Below are positions 23,950 to 33,361 of a stretch of 64,000 nucleotides of DNA, piece after piece. The notes below the pieces were generated by a model. It saw nothing but the letters and a program-made list of their open reading frames with translations, was not told the DNA's origin and searched no databases. Both the position numbers and the translations under genes were made by a program. Every line of letters begins with the position of its first letter. The stretch's first letter is position 1. Origin of the DNA: Lachnospiraceae bacterium (lineage in GTDB: Bacteria; Bacillota; Clostridia; Lachnospirales; Lachnospiraceae); NCBI GenBank assembly GCA_017433725.1, contig JAFRGQ010000027.1, positions 17,564 through 81,563 on the forward strand, written 5' to 3'.

Positions 23950-25257
23950 ATGAGTATTGCAGTATCATCCGGTCTGATTATCCTGATCTCGCTCGCCATC
24001 ATGCTCATAGCAGGCGTGCCGATCGCCGTCGCACTCGGCATATCGTCTATCGCGGCGATCCTGCCGATTCTGAATACGACCTCGGCTGTCCTTACGGGCG
24101 CACAGCGTATCTTCGGCGGTATTTCCGTTTTCTCCCTGCTGGCGATTCCGTTCTTCATCCTCGCCGGCAACCTTATGAACAAGGGCGGTATTGCTATCCG
24201 TCTGATCAATCTGGCCAAGCTCCTGACCGGCGGCGTTCCGGGATCCCTTGCTCAGACAAACACCGTTGCAAATATGCTTTTCGGTTCCATCTCCGGTTCC
24301 GGCACCGCTGCCGCTTCCGCCATGGGCTCTATCATCGGCCCGATCGAGAAGGAGGAAGGTTATGATCCGAGTTTTTCAGCAGCGGCAAATATCGCCACGG
24401 CTCCCACAGGTCTTCTGATTCCGCCCAGCAATGTCATGATCACGTTCTCTCTCGTTTCCGGTGGAACGTCCGTAGCGGCCCTCTTTATGGCCGGTTACAT
24501 CCCGGGTTTCCTCTGGGGTCTTGCCTGCATGATTGTCATTTTCTTTATGGCGAAGAAGAGAGGCTATGTTATTAAGCAGAAGTTTTCCGGAAAGGAAGCT
24601 CTTCAGGTCGTCCTTCAGGCGCTCCCGTGCCTCCTGCTGATCGTTATCGTTATCGGCGGTATCATCACCGGCGTATTCACCGCAACGGAAGGTTCTGTCG
24701 TCGCGGTCGTCTACAGCATGATCCTGTCCCTGTTCTTCTACCGCTCCATCAAGCCAAGCGAGCTTCCGAAGATCTTTCTTGAGAGCGCGGAGATGACGGG
24801 TATCATCATTTTCCTGATCGGCTGTTCCAGCATCATGTCCTGGGTCATGGCGTTTACAAATATCCCGGCGGCTGTCTCAGCGGCTCTGCTCTCGCTGACA
24901 AGTAACAAATACGTCATCCTTCTGATCATCAACCTCCTGCTGCTGATTGTTGGAACATTCATGGACATGACTCCGGCCTGCCTGATTTTTACGCCGATCT
25001 TCCTTCCGATCTGCAACTCGTTGGGCGTTGACACCGTTCACTTCGGTATCTTCATGATCTTTAATCTCTGCATCGGAACAATCACACCGCCTGTCGGCAC
25101 GACTCTTTTTGTCGGCGTCCGTGTGGGAGGGGTCAAGATCGAATCGGTCATCGGCTATCTGATACCGTTCTTCGTCGCGATATTCCTGGTGCTTCTGCTC
25201 GTCACCTACATACCGTTCTTCTCGTTGTGGCTGCCGAGTCTCTTGGGATATGTGTGA
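23950..25257 (+). CDS. dctM: TRAP transporter large permease
   Basis: A 435-residue protein with about 12 membrane segments, the DctM/YiaN family size. Hallmarks are GVPIAVALGISS near the N-terminus, GSISGSGTAAASAMGSI (near 116-132), ATAPTGLLIPPSN (near 150) and NLCIGTITPPVGTTLFV near 375. It forms the transport path for sodium-coupled uptake of the acid bound by DctP. GGGGG precedes the ATG, 15 bp after dctQ. The EamA gene follows without a clear terminator. Confidence 0.9.
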   Translation: MSIAVSSGLIILISLAIMLIAGVPIAVALGISSIAAILPILNTTSAVLTGAQRIFGGISVFSLLAIPFFILAGNLMNKGGIAIRLINLAKLLTGGVPGSLAQTNTVANMLFGSISGSGTAAASAMGSIIGPIEKEEGYDPSFSAAANIATAPTGLLIPPSNVMITFSLVSGGTSVAALFMAGYIPGFLWGLACMIVIFFMAKKRGYVIKQKFSGKEALQVVLQALPCLLLIVIVIGGIITGVFTATEGSVVAVVYSMILSLFFYRSIKPSELPKIFLESAEMTGIIIFLIGCSSIMSWVMAFTNIPAAVSAALLSLTSNKYVILLIINLLLLIVGTFMDMTPACLIFTPIFLPICNSLGVDTVHFGIFMIFNLCIGTITPPVGTTLFVGVRVGGVKIESVIGYLIPFFVAIFLVLLLVTYIPFFSLWLPSLLGYV

Positions 25258-25315
25258 TAAGCCGGGCGTAGGCACGGAACGATCCGGAAGCAATTTTTGA
25301 TGAGTGAATCGTAAC

Positions 25316-26167
25316 ATGAAATTAAGTCATACAAAGAATATGAAATCACTTGGGACCGCCGCAGTTCTTGCGGCGTCCCTTTGTTTTTCGACCGGCGGTC
25401 TTCTCATGAAGATCATCCCGTGGAATCCGCTCGCCATAAACGGCGTGCGAAATGTGATTGCTGCTGTTGTGATCGGTCTCTACATCTTAGCGTTGCACCA
25501 TAAGCTCAAGTTCAATTTCACGGTGCTCGTCGGCGCCATCAGCATGGCGGGTGTTACGACCTTATTCTCAATTGCGAATAAGCTTACAACTGCAGGCAAC
25601 ACAATTATTCTGCAGTACACCGCACCCATCTGGATCGTGATCCTCCTGTTCCTGATTTTCGGAAAGAAGCCGGACAGAACGGCACTGATTTCGATTTTTA
25701 TCGTTCTGACAGGTATCCTGTGCTTCTTCTTCGATGGCCTCTCCACGGGCAAATGGCTCGGAGACCTTTGCGCCCTCATGTCAGGCATTTTCTATGCGGG
25801 GGTCTTTATGCTGAACAGCTTTGAGAAGGGAGATGCACTGTCATCGGTCTTTTTCGGTCAGATAGCATGCGGCGTGTTCCTGTCTCCGCTTGCTATTCAT
25901 GAGACGGATTTTTCGGCGCCGGTCCTTATCTCCGTGTTCCTGCTCGGAGCAGTACAGGTGGGGCTTGCCTACATCTTTTTTACATTCGGCATAAAATACA
26001 CGGACCCGGTGACAGCCTCCATCATCAACGCGCTGGAGCCGATATTGAATCCGATACTTGTCGCGGTTTTTTACGGGGAGATGCTGGGAAGGATTTCGAT
26101 CGTCGGAGCGGTGATCGTGCTGTGCGGGATCCTGTACTATAATTTGAGGAAGAGAAGAAAAAAATAG
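25316..26167 (+). CDS. EamA/DMT-superfamily transporter
   Basis: A protein of about 283 residues with ten predicted membrane helices in two EamA repeats (first begins near LAASLCFSTGGLLMK, second near DLCALMSGIFYAGVF). Such proteins export or exchange amino acids, sugars or nucleotides; substrate unknown. The start is uncertain: ATG 25316 is used, a GTG at 25304 lies in the same frame, and no strong ribosome binding site separates them. It may be transcribed with the TRAP genes, 59 bp upstream. A strong bidirectional terminator follows the stop. Confidence 0.82.
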   Translation: MKLSHTKNMKSLGTAAVLAASLCFSTGGLLMKIIPWNPLAINGVRNVIAAVVIGLYILALHHKLKFNFTVLVGAISMAGVTTLFSIANKLTTAGNTIILQYTAPIWIVILLFLIFGKKPDRTALISIFIVLTGILCFFFDGLSTGKWLGDLCALMSGIFYAGVFMLNSFEKGDALSSVFFGQIACGVFLSPLAIHETDFSAPVLISVFLLGAVQVGLAYIFFTFGIKYTDPVTASIINALEPILNPILVAVFYGEMLGRISIVGAVIVLCGILYYNLRKRRKK

Positions 26168-26205
26168 TTTCAAGAACGCCGAGGCGTTCCTGAAACTATT
26201 TTTCT
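26160..26205. terminator. Bidirectional intrinsic terminator
   Basis: Arms AATAGTTTCAAGAACGC (26163-26179) and GCGTTCCTGAAACTATT (26184-26200), with one mismatch, flanked by A6 on the left and T5 on the right. It separates the convergent EamA and adhesin genes. Confidence 0.93.
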
Positions 26206-26206
26206 T

Positions 26207-29200
26207 TTATGCTGCTTCTCGACATTTGCGCTTCATCACAATACCTGCACCTGCAAGCATCGTCAGGATACAGCCGAGAAGATAGATGCGATTAGTGCCG
26301 GGACCGCCTGTTGAGGGGAGCGGATTGCCCTGAGCATTTTTCACCTCGATAGTCGAGTTATTGTCTTTGAGCTCTACTCCGGTATATGTTTCCGGGGTGC
26401 CGTCTACATTGGTAAGCGCGACTGTTCCGTTAGAAACACTGAAGTAGATGTCTCTCGTCAGTATCAGGTAGCCCGGAGGAGGATCTGTCTCTGTGAGCTT
26501 ATATATGCCGTTGGCCATTCCGGTAAAGGTCATCTCTGTTATGTCTGACAAGTCTATCAGACCCTGTTCCAACCCATAGTTCGTGACTTCATTAAAGCTT
26601 CCTTCATCGTCCTTTTTATACAGCACAAATTTTGCTCCGGGTATTGCATTTCCCTCTTCATCTGTTTTACGGATTGTAATGCCAAGGGGCGTATTCTCAA
26701 TGTTGATCTGATATGAAACAGTACCGGGAACGGAAGTATCTTTGACCAGCCAGTTCGCATATCCGGAGTTATGAATTACTACGGATCCGTCCCTGCCAAT
26801 TGTAAAACACAGATCTTCTGCCAGCTTCTTATAGCCGCTTGGAGCTGCTTTTTCCCTTAGATAATATGTACCTGTCCCGACGCTCATCGTCAGATCCTCG
26901 AGAATGCCTTCGTCATTCGACACAAGATCATCATAGCCGGTCTTCGGGTTATAAGCCGGACGCACGTTTCCTTCACTGTCTTTGACTTGATCATACAGCG
27001 CAAAATGAACATCGCTCAACGGAACCCTCGTGTCTCCGTTAAAGCCTACCTTCACTACTTTCAGTTCCTGTACGGTGCGGTTCTTAACGGTGATGCGCGC
27101 CATGGCCGTTTCCGTCGCCTGAGTGGTCGTATAAAAGCCATCCGGTCCGTTCAGCACAATATAGTAAGTAGTGGTTCCCGATGTCACAGTCAGATCATAG
27201 TTGCTCGGTGCCGTTGTCGTCACTGTGATAGTGATCGGCTCATCCAGCGCCACATAGCCAGACGGAGTTCTAATTTCGTTCAGGGTGAATGTACCTTCGT
27301 TCAGATAGGCAGTTGTCACCAGACCCTTGCTGTCGGAAGTGTAGGAAGCATGTCCAACATCGTTTCCGTCGGAATCTTTAAGCGTGAATTGTGCACCGGA
27401 CAGATAAGTGTCCCCGCTCCAATCCGTCTTATAAATCTGAATACCCGGTCTGGAGTTTTTCACCGTATCCGTGCGGATGTTTGCGTTTTGCCCGGTGGAT
27501 TCGCCGGGAGTATAGTTAACGGTATAATTTTCAGTTCGTTCGGTTCCGCTGACACTGATGCTGTCGCCTTCTTCTTTGCGCGTGATGCCGGTATAGCTTG
27601 TCACAACGCCGTTCGCATCCACAACAGGATCCGTCACTTCCACTTCACGAACAATGAATTTGTCAAATGTTTTTGGCTCGCCGTTTATTTTCAGATCCTG
27701 GAAAAACCAATAGACTTCCGTCTCACCGGTATTCAGCCTGCGTACAGTTCCGTCTATTAGGTCTCCGAGAGTGCCGTCATCATTGGCCAGGTAGACTGCC
27801 AGATAGATCGGATCGTGGATCATAAAGTCTTTATCCGTCCATTCTTTTTCTGCTGTCAAGCCCCAGCCTTGCTGGTTACGGACCTCGATCTTAGGCGATT
27901 CGGTTTTGTCGGCGATGGTATCGCTGATCGGTTCCGCCGTAATCGTGTTACCATCCAGTGCATGCCGCCCGTAAATATCGTTTTCGGTATAATAGACTAC
28001 CGCTCCTTCAGACAGATCTGTGCGGACATAACCGTCACTGTCCCTGCGTGTGTAGCCTTTCGGAATCTCCCGGTCCGGCTCATCTAACTTATATTTGGTG
28101 CCGACGATCAGATCCCGTACTTCGACCGTATAACCGGCGGGAATTTTTGAGATAGCCCCGTACATTGACGTGGTGAATGTTCCTGCTTGCTGATCGGCTT
28201 CACTCAGGGCCTTAAAGGCTTCAAATGTATTAACACCCAGTGAGATAAATTTACTACTTGTTTTATCCCATTTACAATAGTTATCATCCGGTCCTTTGAC
28301 ATAATAAGTGTACATATCTGCCGGGAGAAGATTTTCCTGTTCCGCAAACTCATTGCCGAGATATAGTCTGTATGTAAATGTATCTTTGATCTGTGCAGCC
28401 TGTTCATCTGTAAGGCGTTCGCCGTTCGTATCGTAAAGCACCTTCTCGAACGATACTGTACGCATGACCTCGGGAGGGACCTCGTTTGTGTACTCTATAT
28501 TCGGACGATCCTCTGTCGTATCATAGCTGATGCCAAAATCAGATCGTGTAGTCCCTTCATATGTTGTAGTATGATCAGGCAGTGTTTCCTCTCCGACAGG
28601 CGGTGTCCAACCATCAGTGTTATTGTGTGGTTTTCCAAAAATTTCATTTTGAACGCCGTTGATGAGGACATGCTCATATACTGCAGTATCCACTCCGCAT
28701 TCGACGATTTTGTACCGGTAAGTATTTTCGGGGAAGTTGATCACTGCTGTCTCACCCGCTTTGAGCAGGAATACATTGTTGTATGTTATACCTCCTATTG
28801 TCATGGTTTCCTTATAAGGAATCAGCTTTTTTGTTCCCTTATATACAGCATATACCTTTCCGGTCAGATTTGTGTTCGTCGTCGGCTGTGACAGAAGAAC
28901 AGGTTCGTGATAATCGGTTATGATACGATGATTATTCTCGTCAAGCACGTATGTACCATCTTCATTCTGCAGGAATTCAGCTGTCTGATACCAGATCTGA
29001 TAAGGGTACTGAATCAGCTTGTTCGATGTATTGTCAATACCTTTGAGCTTTTTTGACAATTCAACTGTTCCGGGCTTTACAGAAGCCAGATTAAAACGCA
29101 TTTTCAAGTTCGATGCGCCCGCACCGCGCTCCATGTAGAACATCTTCATCTCATGAGTGGTGTAATCACTAAAAACATGGACAGTTTCCCCATTCACAAT

Positions 29201-29485
29201 TTTCGTCACAAAGAGCTCGTCGACTTTGTTTTCATCCAACCCGCGTGCGCGGTAATTACTTTTGAAGACTTCATAAAGCGATGTTGTAGTGCCATTGCAG
29301 ATTACTTCGCCTGTTCTGAAGTTCACAGAACCGCCAATGGCGCTGTGAACGCCACCCAGATCCAGCACCAGTTCGCCGTCAACGTAGAACCAGAAGTCAT
29401 CGTCGCCGGTAAACTCGAAGATGATGTCGTGTCCCCAGTTGTCTACGCCATCAGGTGTCTGAGTGAATACGGCGGAAAGCTCCAT
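26207..29485 (-). CDS. LPXTG surface adhesin, 3' half (after in-frame amber codon)
   Basis: This is the downstream half of one 2,282-codon gene whose frame is broken by a single TAG at 29522-29524. The twelve codons between the TAG and the ATG at 29485 are in frame and read SIPQNDADYYYG, continuing without a gap. It opens with a fibro-slime/PA14-like sugar-binding region (EFTGDDDFWFYVDGELVLD), then several Cna-B/SpaA isopeptide domains (e.g. GIQIYKTDWSGDTYLSGAQF, ITIRKTDEEGNAIPGAKF), and a cell-wall sorting signal: LPSTGG, hydrophobic helix, basic tail. ATG 29485 has no ribosome binding site, so separate translation is doubtful. As intact, it would be sortase-anchored to peptidoglycan. Confidence 0.8.
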   Translation of the reverse strand: MELSAVFTQTPDGVDNWGHDIIFEFTGDDDFWFYVDGELVLDLGGVHSAIGGSVNFRTGEVICNGTTTSLYEVFKSNYRARGLDENKVDELFVTKIVNGETVHVFSDYTTHEMKMFYMERGAGASNLKMRFNLASVKPGTVELSKKLKGIDNTSNKLIQYPYQIWYQTAEFLQNEDGTYVLDENNHRIITDYHEPVLLSQPTTNTNLTGKVYAVYKGTKKLIPYKETMTIGGITYNNVFLLKAGETAVINFPENTYRYKIVECGVDTAVYEHVLINGVQNEIFGKPHNNTDGWTPPVGEETLPDHTTTYEGTTRSDFGISYDTTEDRPNIEYTNEVPPEVMRTVSFEKVLYDTNGERLTDEQAAQIKDTFTYRLYLGNEFAEQENLLPADMYTYYVKGPDDNYCKWDKTSSKFISLGVNTFEAFKALSEADQQAGTFTTSMYGAISKIPAGYTVEVRDLIVGTKYKLDEPDREIPKGYTRRDSDGYVRTDLSEGAVVYYTENDIYGRHALDGNTITAEPISDTIADKTESPKIEVRNQQGWGLTAEKEWTDKDFMIHDPIYLAVYLANDDGTLGDLIDGTVRRLNTGETEVYWFFQDLKINGEPKTFDKFIVREVEVTDPVVDANGVVTSYTGITRKEEGDSISVSGTERTENYTVNYTPGESTGQNANIRTDTVKNSRPGIQIYKTDWSGDTYLSGAQFTLKDSDGNDVGHASYTSDSKGLVTTAYLNEGTFTLNEIRTPSGYVALDEPITITVTTTAPSNYDLTVTSGTTTYYIVLNGPDGFYTTTQATETAMARITVKNRTVQELKVVKVGFNGDTRVPLSDVHFALYDQVKDSEGNVRPAYNPKTGYDDLVSNDEGILEDLTMSVGTGTYYLREKAAPSGYKKLAEDLCFTIGRDGSVVIHNSGYANWLVKDTSVPGTVSYQINIENTPLGITIRKTDEEGNAIPGAKFVLYKKDDEGSFNEVTNYGLEQGLIDLSDITEMTFTGMANGIYKLTETDPPPGYLILTRDIYFSVSNGTVALTNVDGTPETYTGVELKDNNSTIEVKNAQGNPLPSTGGPGTNRIYLLGCILTMLAGAGIVMKRKCREAA

Positions 29486-29521
29486 GCCGTAGTAATAGTC
29501 GGCATCATTTTGCGGAATCGA

Positions 29522-32500
29522 CTACAGTGGCTCTCCCTTGCGCGGGTCTGTGTCCGGAAGCTCATTGCCTCTAATATCGCGAAGATTTCTGATTATATTG
29601 CCATTAGAATCATGGGCGTATCCGGTTTCGGCGCTGATATCATTATAGGGCATGAACTGGCCATGAACTCTGGTATTACTTGTAGCATTTCCAATCGCGC
29701 CAAGCTGATTGTAGACGGTAAAATTCCCGGCATCCTCTCCGTCTAAATAATTATAATGAGCGAAGTTCTGAGTACTGTCGTATTGGAAATAACCGCTTTC
29801 ATTATAGACGCTCTGGATGAACAGGTGATTGGCAGGTGTCATATTGTTAAAGAGTCCTGACATACTGCTTCCTTCTTTTTCGGTATGTGCTGTGACTATC
29901 GGATACCCGTTTATCAGATTGGTAGAAACCAGTCCTGTCTCCGCTTCATATGCGTGAGCTGCATCCCATGCACGAGCACCGAAATAAGATGTCTGTACGG
30001 AATCACGACCGCCTGTTATCTTATTATTGAAATCAATCATCTTGATTCGGATGCCGAACTCGTCGTTATCAACTGTCTCTACAGTCGTAGGAGGATCTGC
30101 TTCTTCAACAGGAGGTGTTATCACCGCAAAATGGAAATCGGAGGCTTCATTGAGCAGGCAGGTAACAACTCGTAGGGAACCATCCTCATTTTGTTCTACT
30201 TTTAGTCCGGAATAAGCATATGCAGGATCATCCCACGCAACGATGGAGGAGTAGTCAAAACCTTCCCGTCGTCCGTTCAGATTGATACCGATAGGTTGAT
30301 CAGATATGATACCTTCGGACTGAGGAGCCAGATATGTTCCGGCGTAAGCAGTGTTCTCCAATTCATAGTAGTAGCTCGGAGTGCCGTCAGGATTGGTATA
30401 CTCCGTGAACTCCCAGAGAGCTGAATTGACCTGATTGCCTACCCAGTTAATTTGATCGCCGCTGTCATAGACTCGAATAAGAGAACCGTCATGATCAACG
30501 GCGTAAAATTCATATTTCTTGGTCGTTTCATTCCAAACACGGGTATAAATCACGACCTTGGTCTTCTCCGGTCTGTAAACTGGATTTCCTTCATCGTCTA
30601 TCAGAATATCACCGTTATCATCCTTTTCCGTCGCGCTGAGAATATCGTCACTGGCGCTGATCTTGCGTGCAGAATATTCAACAAAGTCGTCATCCGTCAA
30701 AGTGGATTTTTCAACCAGATTCAGCCAGGTGGTCTCGTTGTTGTTATTTGCCGCATTAAAGTTATTTGAGGAGCTCCCCGTATAATTTAGCGAATAGTTG
30801 CCGACTGAAAAATGCCATTTGCCGCTGTTTTCATCCGTTCCGGGCGTGGCTTTGATTTCGGAAGCATTTTCCAAATTATCGACCAGAGTAACATTGCCGT
30901 TCCGGATGTGCAGATATTTTTCCTCTCCATCTACTGTAGTCTTAATATAGTACTTGTCTTCACCGGCGGATACAAACGTCCACTCCTGAATATCGCTGTT
31001 CCCGGCAACCAGAAGGATTCCGTTGTTGTCGAGCACGTCATTGCGAATGAGCATATCGACGCCGGCAAGGCGGTTCTGATTACTTCCTGTATTTGCAGAC
31101 ATGGCAGCTGCCGTAGCGGAATTGTCATTATAGGCGATGCCGAAGGTCTTGCCGTCAAGTTCATAAGGGTCGTTCACCGCGTCGGCATAATAACTGAGCG
31201 TTACTATTGCAGTGTTGCCATCACTTTTATTGTTAAAACCGACGAATGCGCCCTTGCCAGGATCTTTATTATTCTGGTTCCACCAGTACTCTGTGTTATT
31301 TACCTTTGCAGATATGTAATAGCTATTGCTATTACCGTTCTTTTCGACAGTAAAAGCCGTTCCTTCCGACTCGTCGGTAACAAACGTTAAACCGCCACGC
31401 GCATTGTTGGCGCTGACCCTGGTCATCTTTAAGTAATTTTTTGTATCGCCTTCTCCCTTGGTATAAATCTTAAATGTATCTGTTCCTTCTTGCCTGACAA
31501 AATAAAACTTTTCAACAAGTTCCTCCGGGACATAATCATATGTGGTCGATGTTCCGACTAAACCGTCTCTGTCATTGTTTCCTGTCACACCATGAATCAA
31601 TTCGCCTGTGAGATAATAATTCTTATAGCTTACATAAAATCCGTTGCTGCCGAGCTCTTCGATCTCGTCGAGCGAACTCGCTACATTCCACCCGGCAGGT
31701 ACAACATGTACCGGCTCCGGCGCATCCACGATCGTATACACGCTGAAACTCTCGGCCCGGAAATCGACCACAGACCCATTTTCACCGGCTTCAGTGCTGC
31801 TTTGAACGGTTTCTACTTCCGCTGATTCATCCGGGAAATGGACTACATTCAGACAATCACTGTTGCTGTCCGCCAGCTCAATTGTCACATCGACACTGCT
31901 TCCCTCAGCAGGCTGGTACTTGATATTGTAGTCATCCCTGTCCACAATGCTGATATCGAACACCCGGATATATTCCGTTGTCCCTTCTTCTATACCAAGT
32001 GCATATTCTGTGTCCGCCACATATTCCTCGTAGCTCTTTCCGTACACAGAGTATCCGTCTGTGATTTCTTCAACGGAGAGTTCTGCTGTCTCGGGGAATC
32101 CGGAACCTTCCTCGCAGGTTACTGTAACTTTATAGTTCTGCCCGTCGCTTGCCAGCACAGTCTTTTCAAGCACTGTTTCAATAAATGCATATACAGAAAA
32201 ACCGGTCGTCTCGAAACGGATACTTTCCGCATCGGCCGTTGTATCCATGACATCCGCCTGCTCTCCGAAATGCACGATGCTAAGAGCTTCGTTCTCGACC
32301 GCTTCGTCTTCCAGGCTGAGGGACACGTCCACGATGCTGCCCTCTGCCGGCTGAATTTCCTCTCCGGTGGAATCGATGATTGAGATATTAAAGAAACGGG
32401 CATACTTAATAGAAGCTACGTCGCAGCCTAATGCGTCTGCAGCCTCTGCAAGGTATCGATCATATTCAGTTTCCGTGTCAGATGCTTCTGCGTCCTGACA

Positions 32501-33055
32501 AATCTCCGTCGTTACAAGTTCTGCTCCCTGCGGGATTTCTGCGTCTTCCCCATAGGAGACAGATACACGGAGTGTGTTTCCGTCCTGTGTGTCATATTCA
32601 TTGAAGAGAGGAGAGTAGTCCTCTGCACTATATTCGATAGTTTCTGAAGCAATGTCGCTTGAAATCAGGTCTTCAGTGCCGTCATTGACTGAATCATCCG
32701 CGTCACCATTGACCGGATCGTGCGCACCATCTGTAGAGAGTTCATCAATGCCGTTTGCATCTGTACTTTCAGGAACATTTGTGTCCTGATCGTCAATAAT
32801 ACCTGAGTCTGAATCTTGGACATTGTCCGGGGCTGAAGTGTCATAGCCATCCGGAAGAAAAACATCATCGGTGCCGAGGATTATACCGGCTTCATTCTCT
32901 GCGACCTGCTGTTCCAATGTGATGGCCGGTAGAATGAGAGCGTATGTGGTGACGAATACAACTACACAAGACAGGAAAAATAAGACTTTCTTCCACTTTT
33001 TCCACTTGATGGCAAACTGCAGAAGCGTCATTAAGTCCTTGTGCATGTGCTTCAT
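29522..33055 (-). CDS. Giant surface adhesin, 5' half, ending at an in-frame amber codon
   Basis: An open frame of 1,177 codons, with GAGG before the start. The N-terminus has LLQFAIKWKKWKKVLFFLS followed by a hydrophobic segment ending ALILPAITLEQQ, a secretion leader common in Lachnospiraceae adhesins. An acidic Asp/Ser-rich spacer and two related domains follow, each with a [SG]xxPxxAEL start and a GFSVYAFIE or ESFSVYTIVD end; then Trp/Tyr-rich regions. The frame stops at TAG (29522-29524) after GEPL, where the chain would continue into the fibro-slime region. If the stop is real, the product is secreted without a wall anchor. The leader and first domains are close to those of the 39-kb adhesin. 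Confidence 0.82.
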   Translation of the reverse strand: MKHMHKDLMTLLQFAIKWKKWKKVLFFLSCVVVFVTTYALILPAITLEQQVAENEAGIILGTDDVFLPDGYDTSAPDNVQDSDSGIIDDQDTNVPESTDANGIDELSTDGAHDPVNGDADDSVNDGTEDLISSDIASETIEYSAEDYSPLFNEYDTQDGNTLRVSVSYGEDAEIPQGAELVTTEICQDAEASDTETEYDRYLAEAADALGCDVASIKYARFFNISIIDSTGEEIQPAEGSIVDVSLSLEDEAVENEALSIVHFGEQADVMDTTADAESIRFETTGFSVYAFIETVLEKTVLASDGQNYKVTVTCEEGSGFPETAELSVEEITDGYSVYGKSYEEYVADTEYALGIEEGTTEYIRVFDISIVDRDDYNIKYQPAEGSSVDVTIELADSNSDCLNVVHFPDESAEVETVQSSTEAGENGSVVDFRAESFSVYTIVDAPEPVHVVPAGWNVASSLDEIEELGSNGFYVSYKNYYLTGELIHGVTGNNDRDGLVGTSTTYDYVPEELVEKFYFVRQEGTDTFKIYTKGEGDTKNYLKMTRVSANNARGGLTFVTDESEGTAFTVEKNGNSNSYYISAKVNNTEYWWNQNNKDPGKGAFVGFNNKSDGNTAIVTLSYYADAVNDPYELDGKTFGIAYNDNSATAAAMSANTGSNQNRLAGVDMLIRNDVLDNNGILLVAGNSDIQEWTFVSAGEDKYYIKTTVDGEEKYLHIRNGNVTLVDNLENASEIKATPGTDENSGKWHFSVGNYSLNYTGSSSNNFNAANNNNETTWLNLVEKSTLTDDDFVEYSARKISASDDILSATEKDDNGDILIDDEGNPVYRPEKTKVVIYTRVWNETTKKYEFYAVDHDGSLIRVYDSGDQINWVGNQVNSALWEFTEYTNPDGTPSYYYELENTAYAGTYLAPQSEGIISDQPIGINLNGRREGFDYSSIVAWDDPAYAYSGLKVEQNEDGSLRVVTCLLNEASDFHFAVITPPVEEADPPTTVETVDNDEFGIRIKMIDFNNKITGGRDSVQTSYFGARAWDAAHAYEAETGLVSTNLINGYPIVTAHTEKEGSSMSGLFNNMTPANHLFIQSVYNESGYFQYDSTQNFAHYNYLDGEDAGNFTVYNQLGAIGNATSNTRVHGQFMPYNDISAETGYAHDSNGNIIRNLRDIRGNELPDTDPRKGEPL

Positions 33056-33259
33056 AGGTGCCTCGTGTTTTATATTTTAAAAGCCGAATTATATAGTTAT
33101 TAAATCAATTAAAACATTATAGTGTGTATAATATATGACCGTAAAGGAAAAAAATTATGTATATGTTCATAAGTAATTATAAACGTTTTGTTATATACAA
33201 AAAAGAAGTATTTTGCAAGTTTCTTTGCAAAATAGCACCATTCAAAATAGTGTCTTGAA

Positions 33260-33293
33260 TAAAAAATCGGGATTGGTACGATGGCCAATCCCG
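33260..33293 (-). terminator. Terminator of the 1.9-kilocodon adhesin
   Basis: Perfect arms CGGGATTGG (33268-33276) and CCAATCCCG (33285-33293). On the minus strand the hairpin is followed by ATTTTTT. It lies about 70 bp after the adhesin stop. Confidence 0.9.
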
Positions 33294-33361
33294 AAACTAT
33301 TATTGTTGTTGGTATATCGGTAGATTACTGTAATTATTGCCGGTTTACCTTCCGCTGAGGT

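Noticed and set aside
29522-29524. Genome-wide amber reassignment (e.g. pyrrolysine or suppressor tRNA)
   Set aside because: TAG is the normal stop of other genes in the window and the second broken gene also has TGA stops, so a local lesion or variation is simpler.
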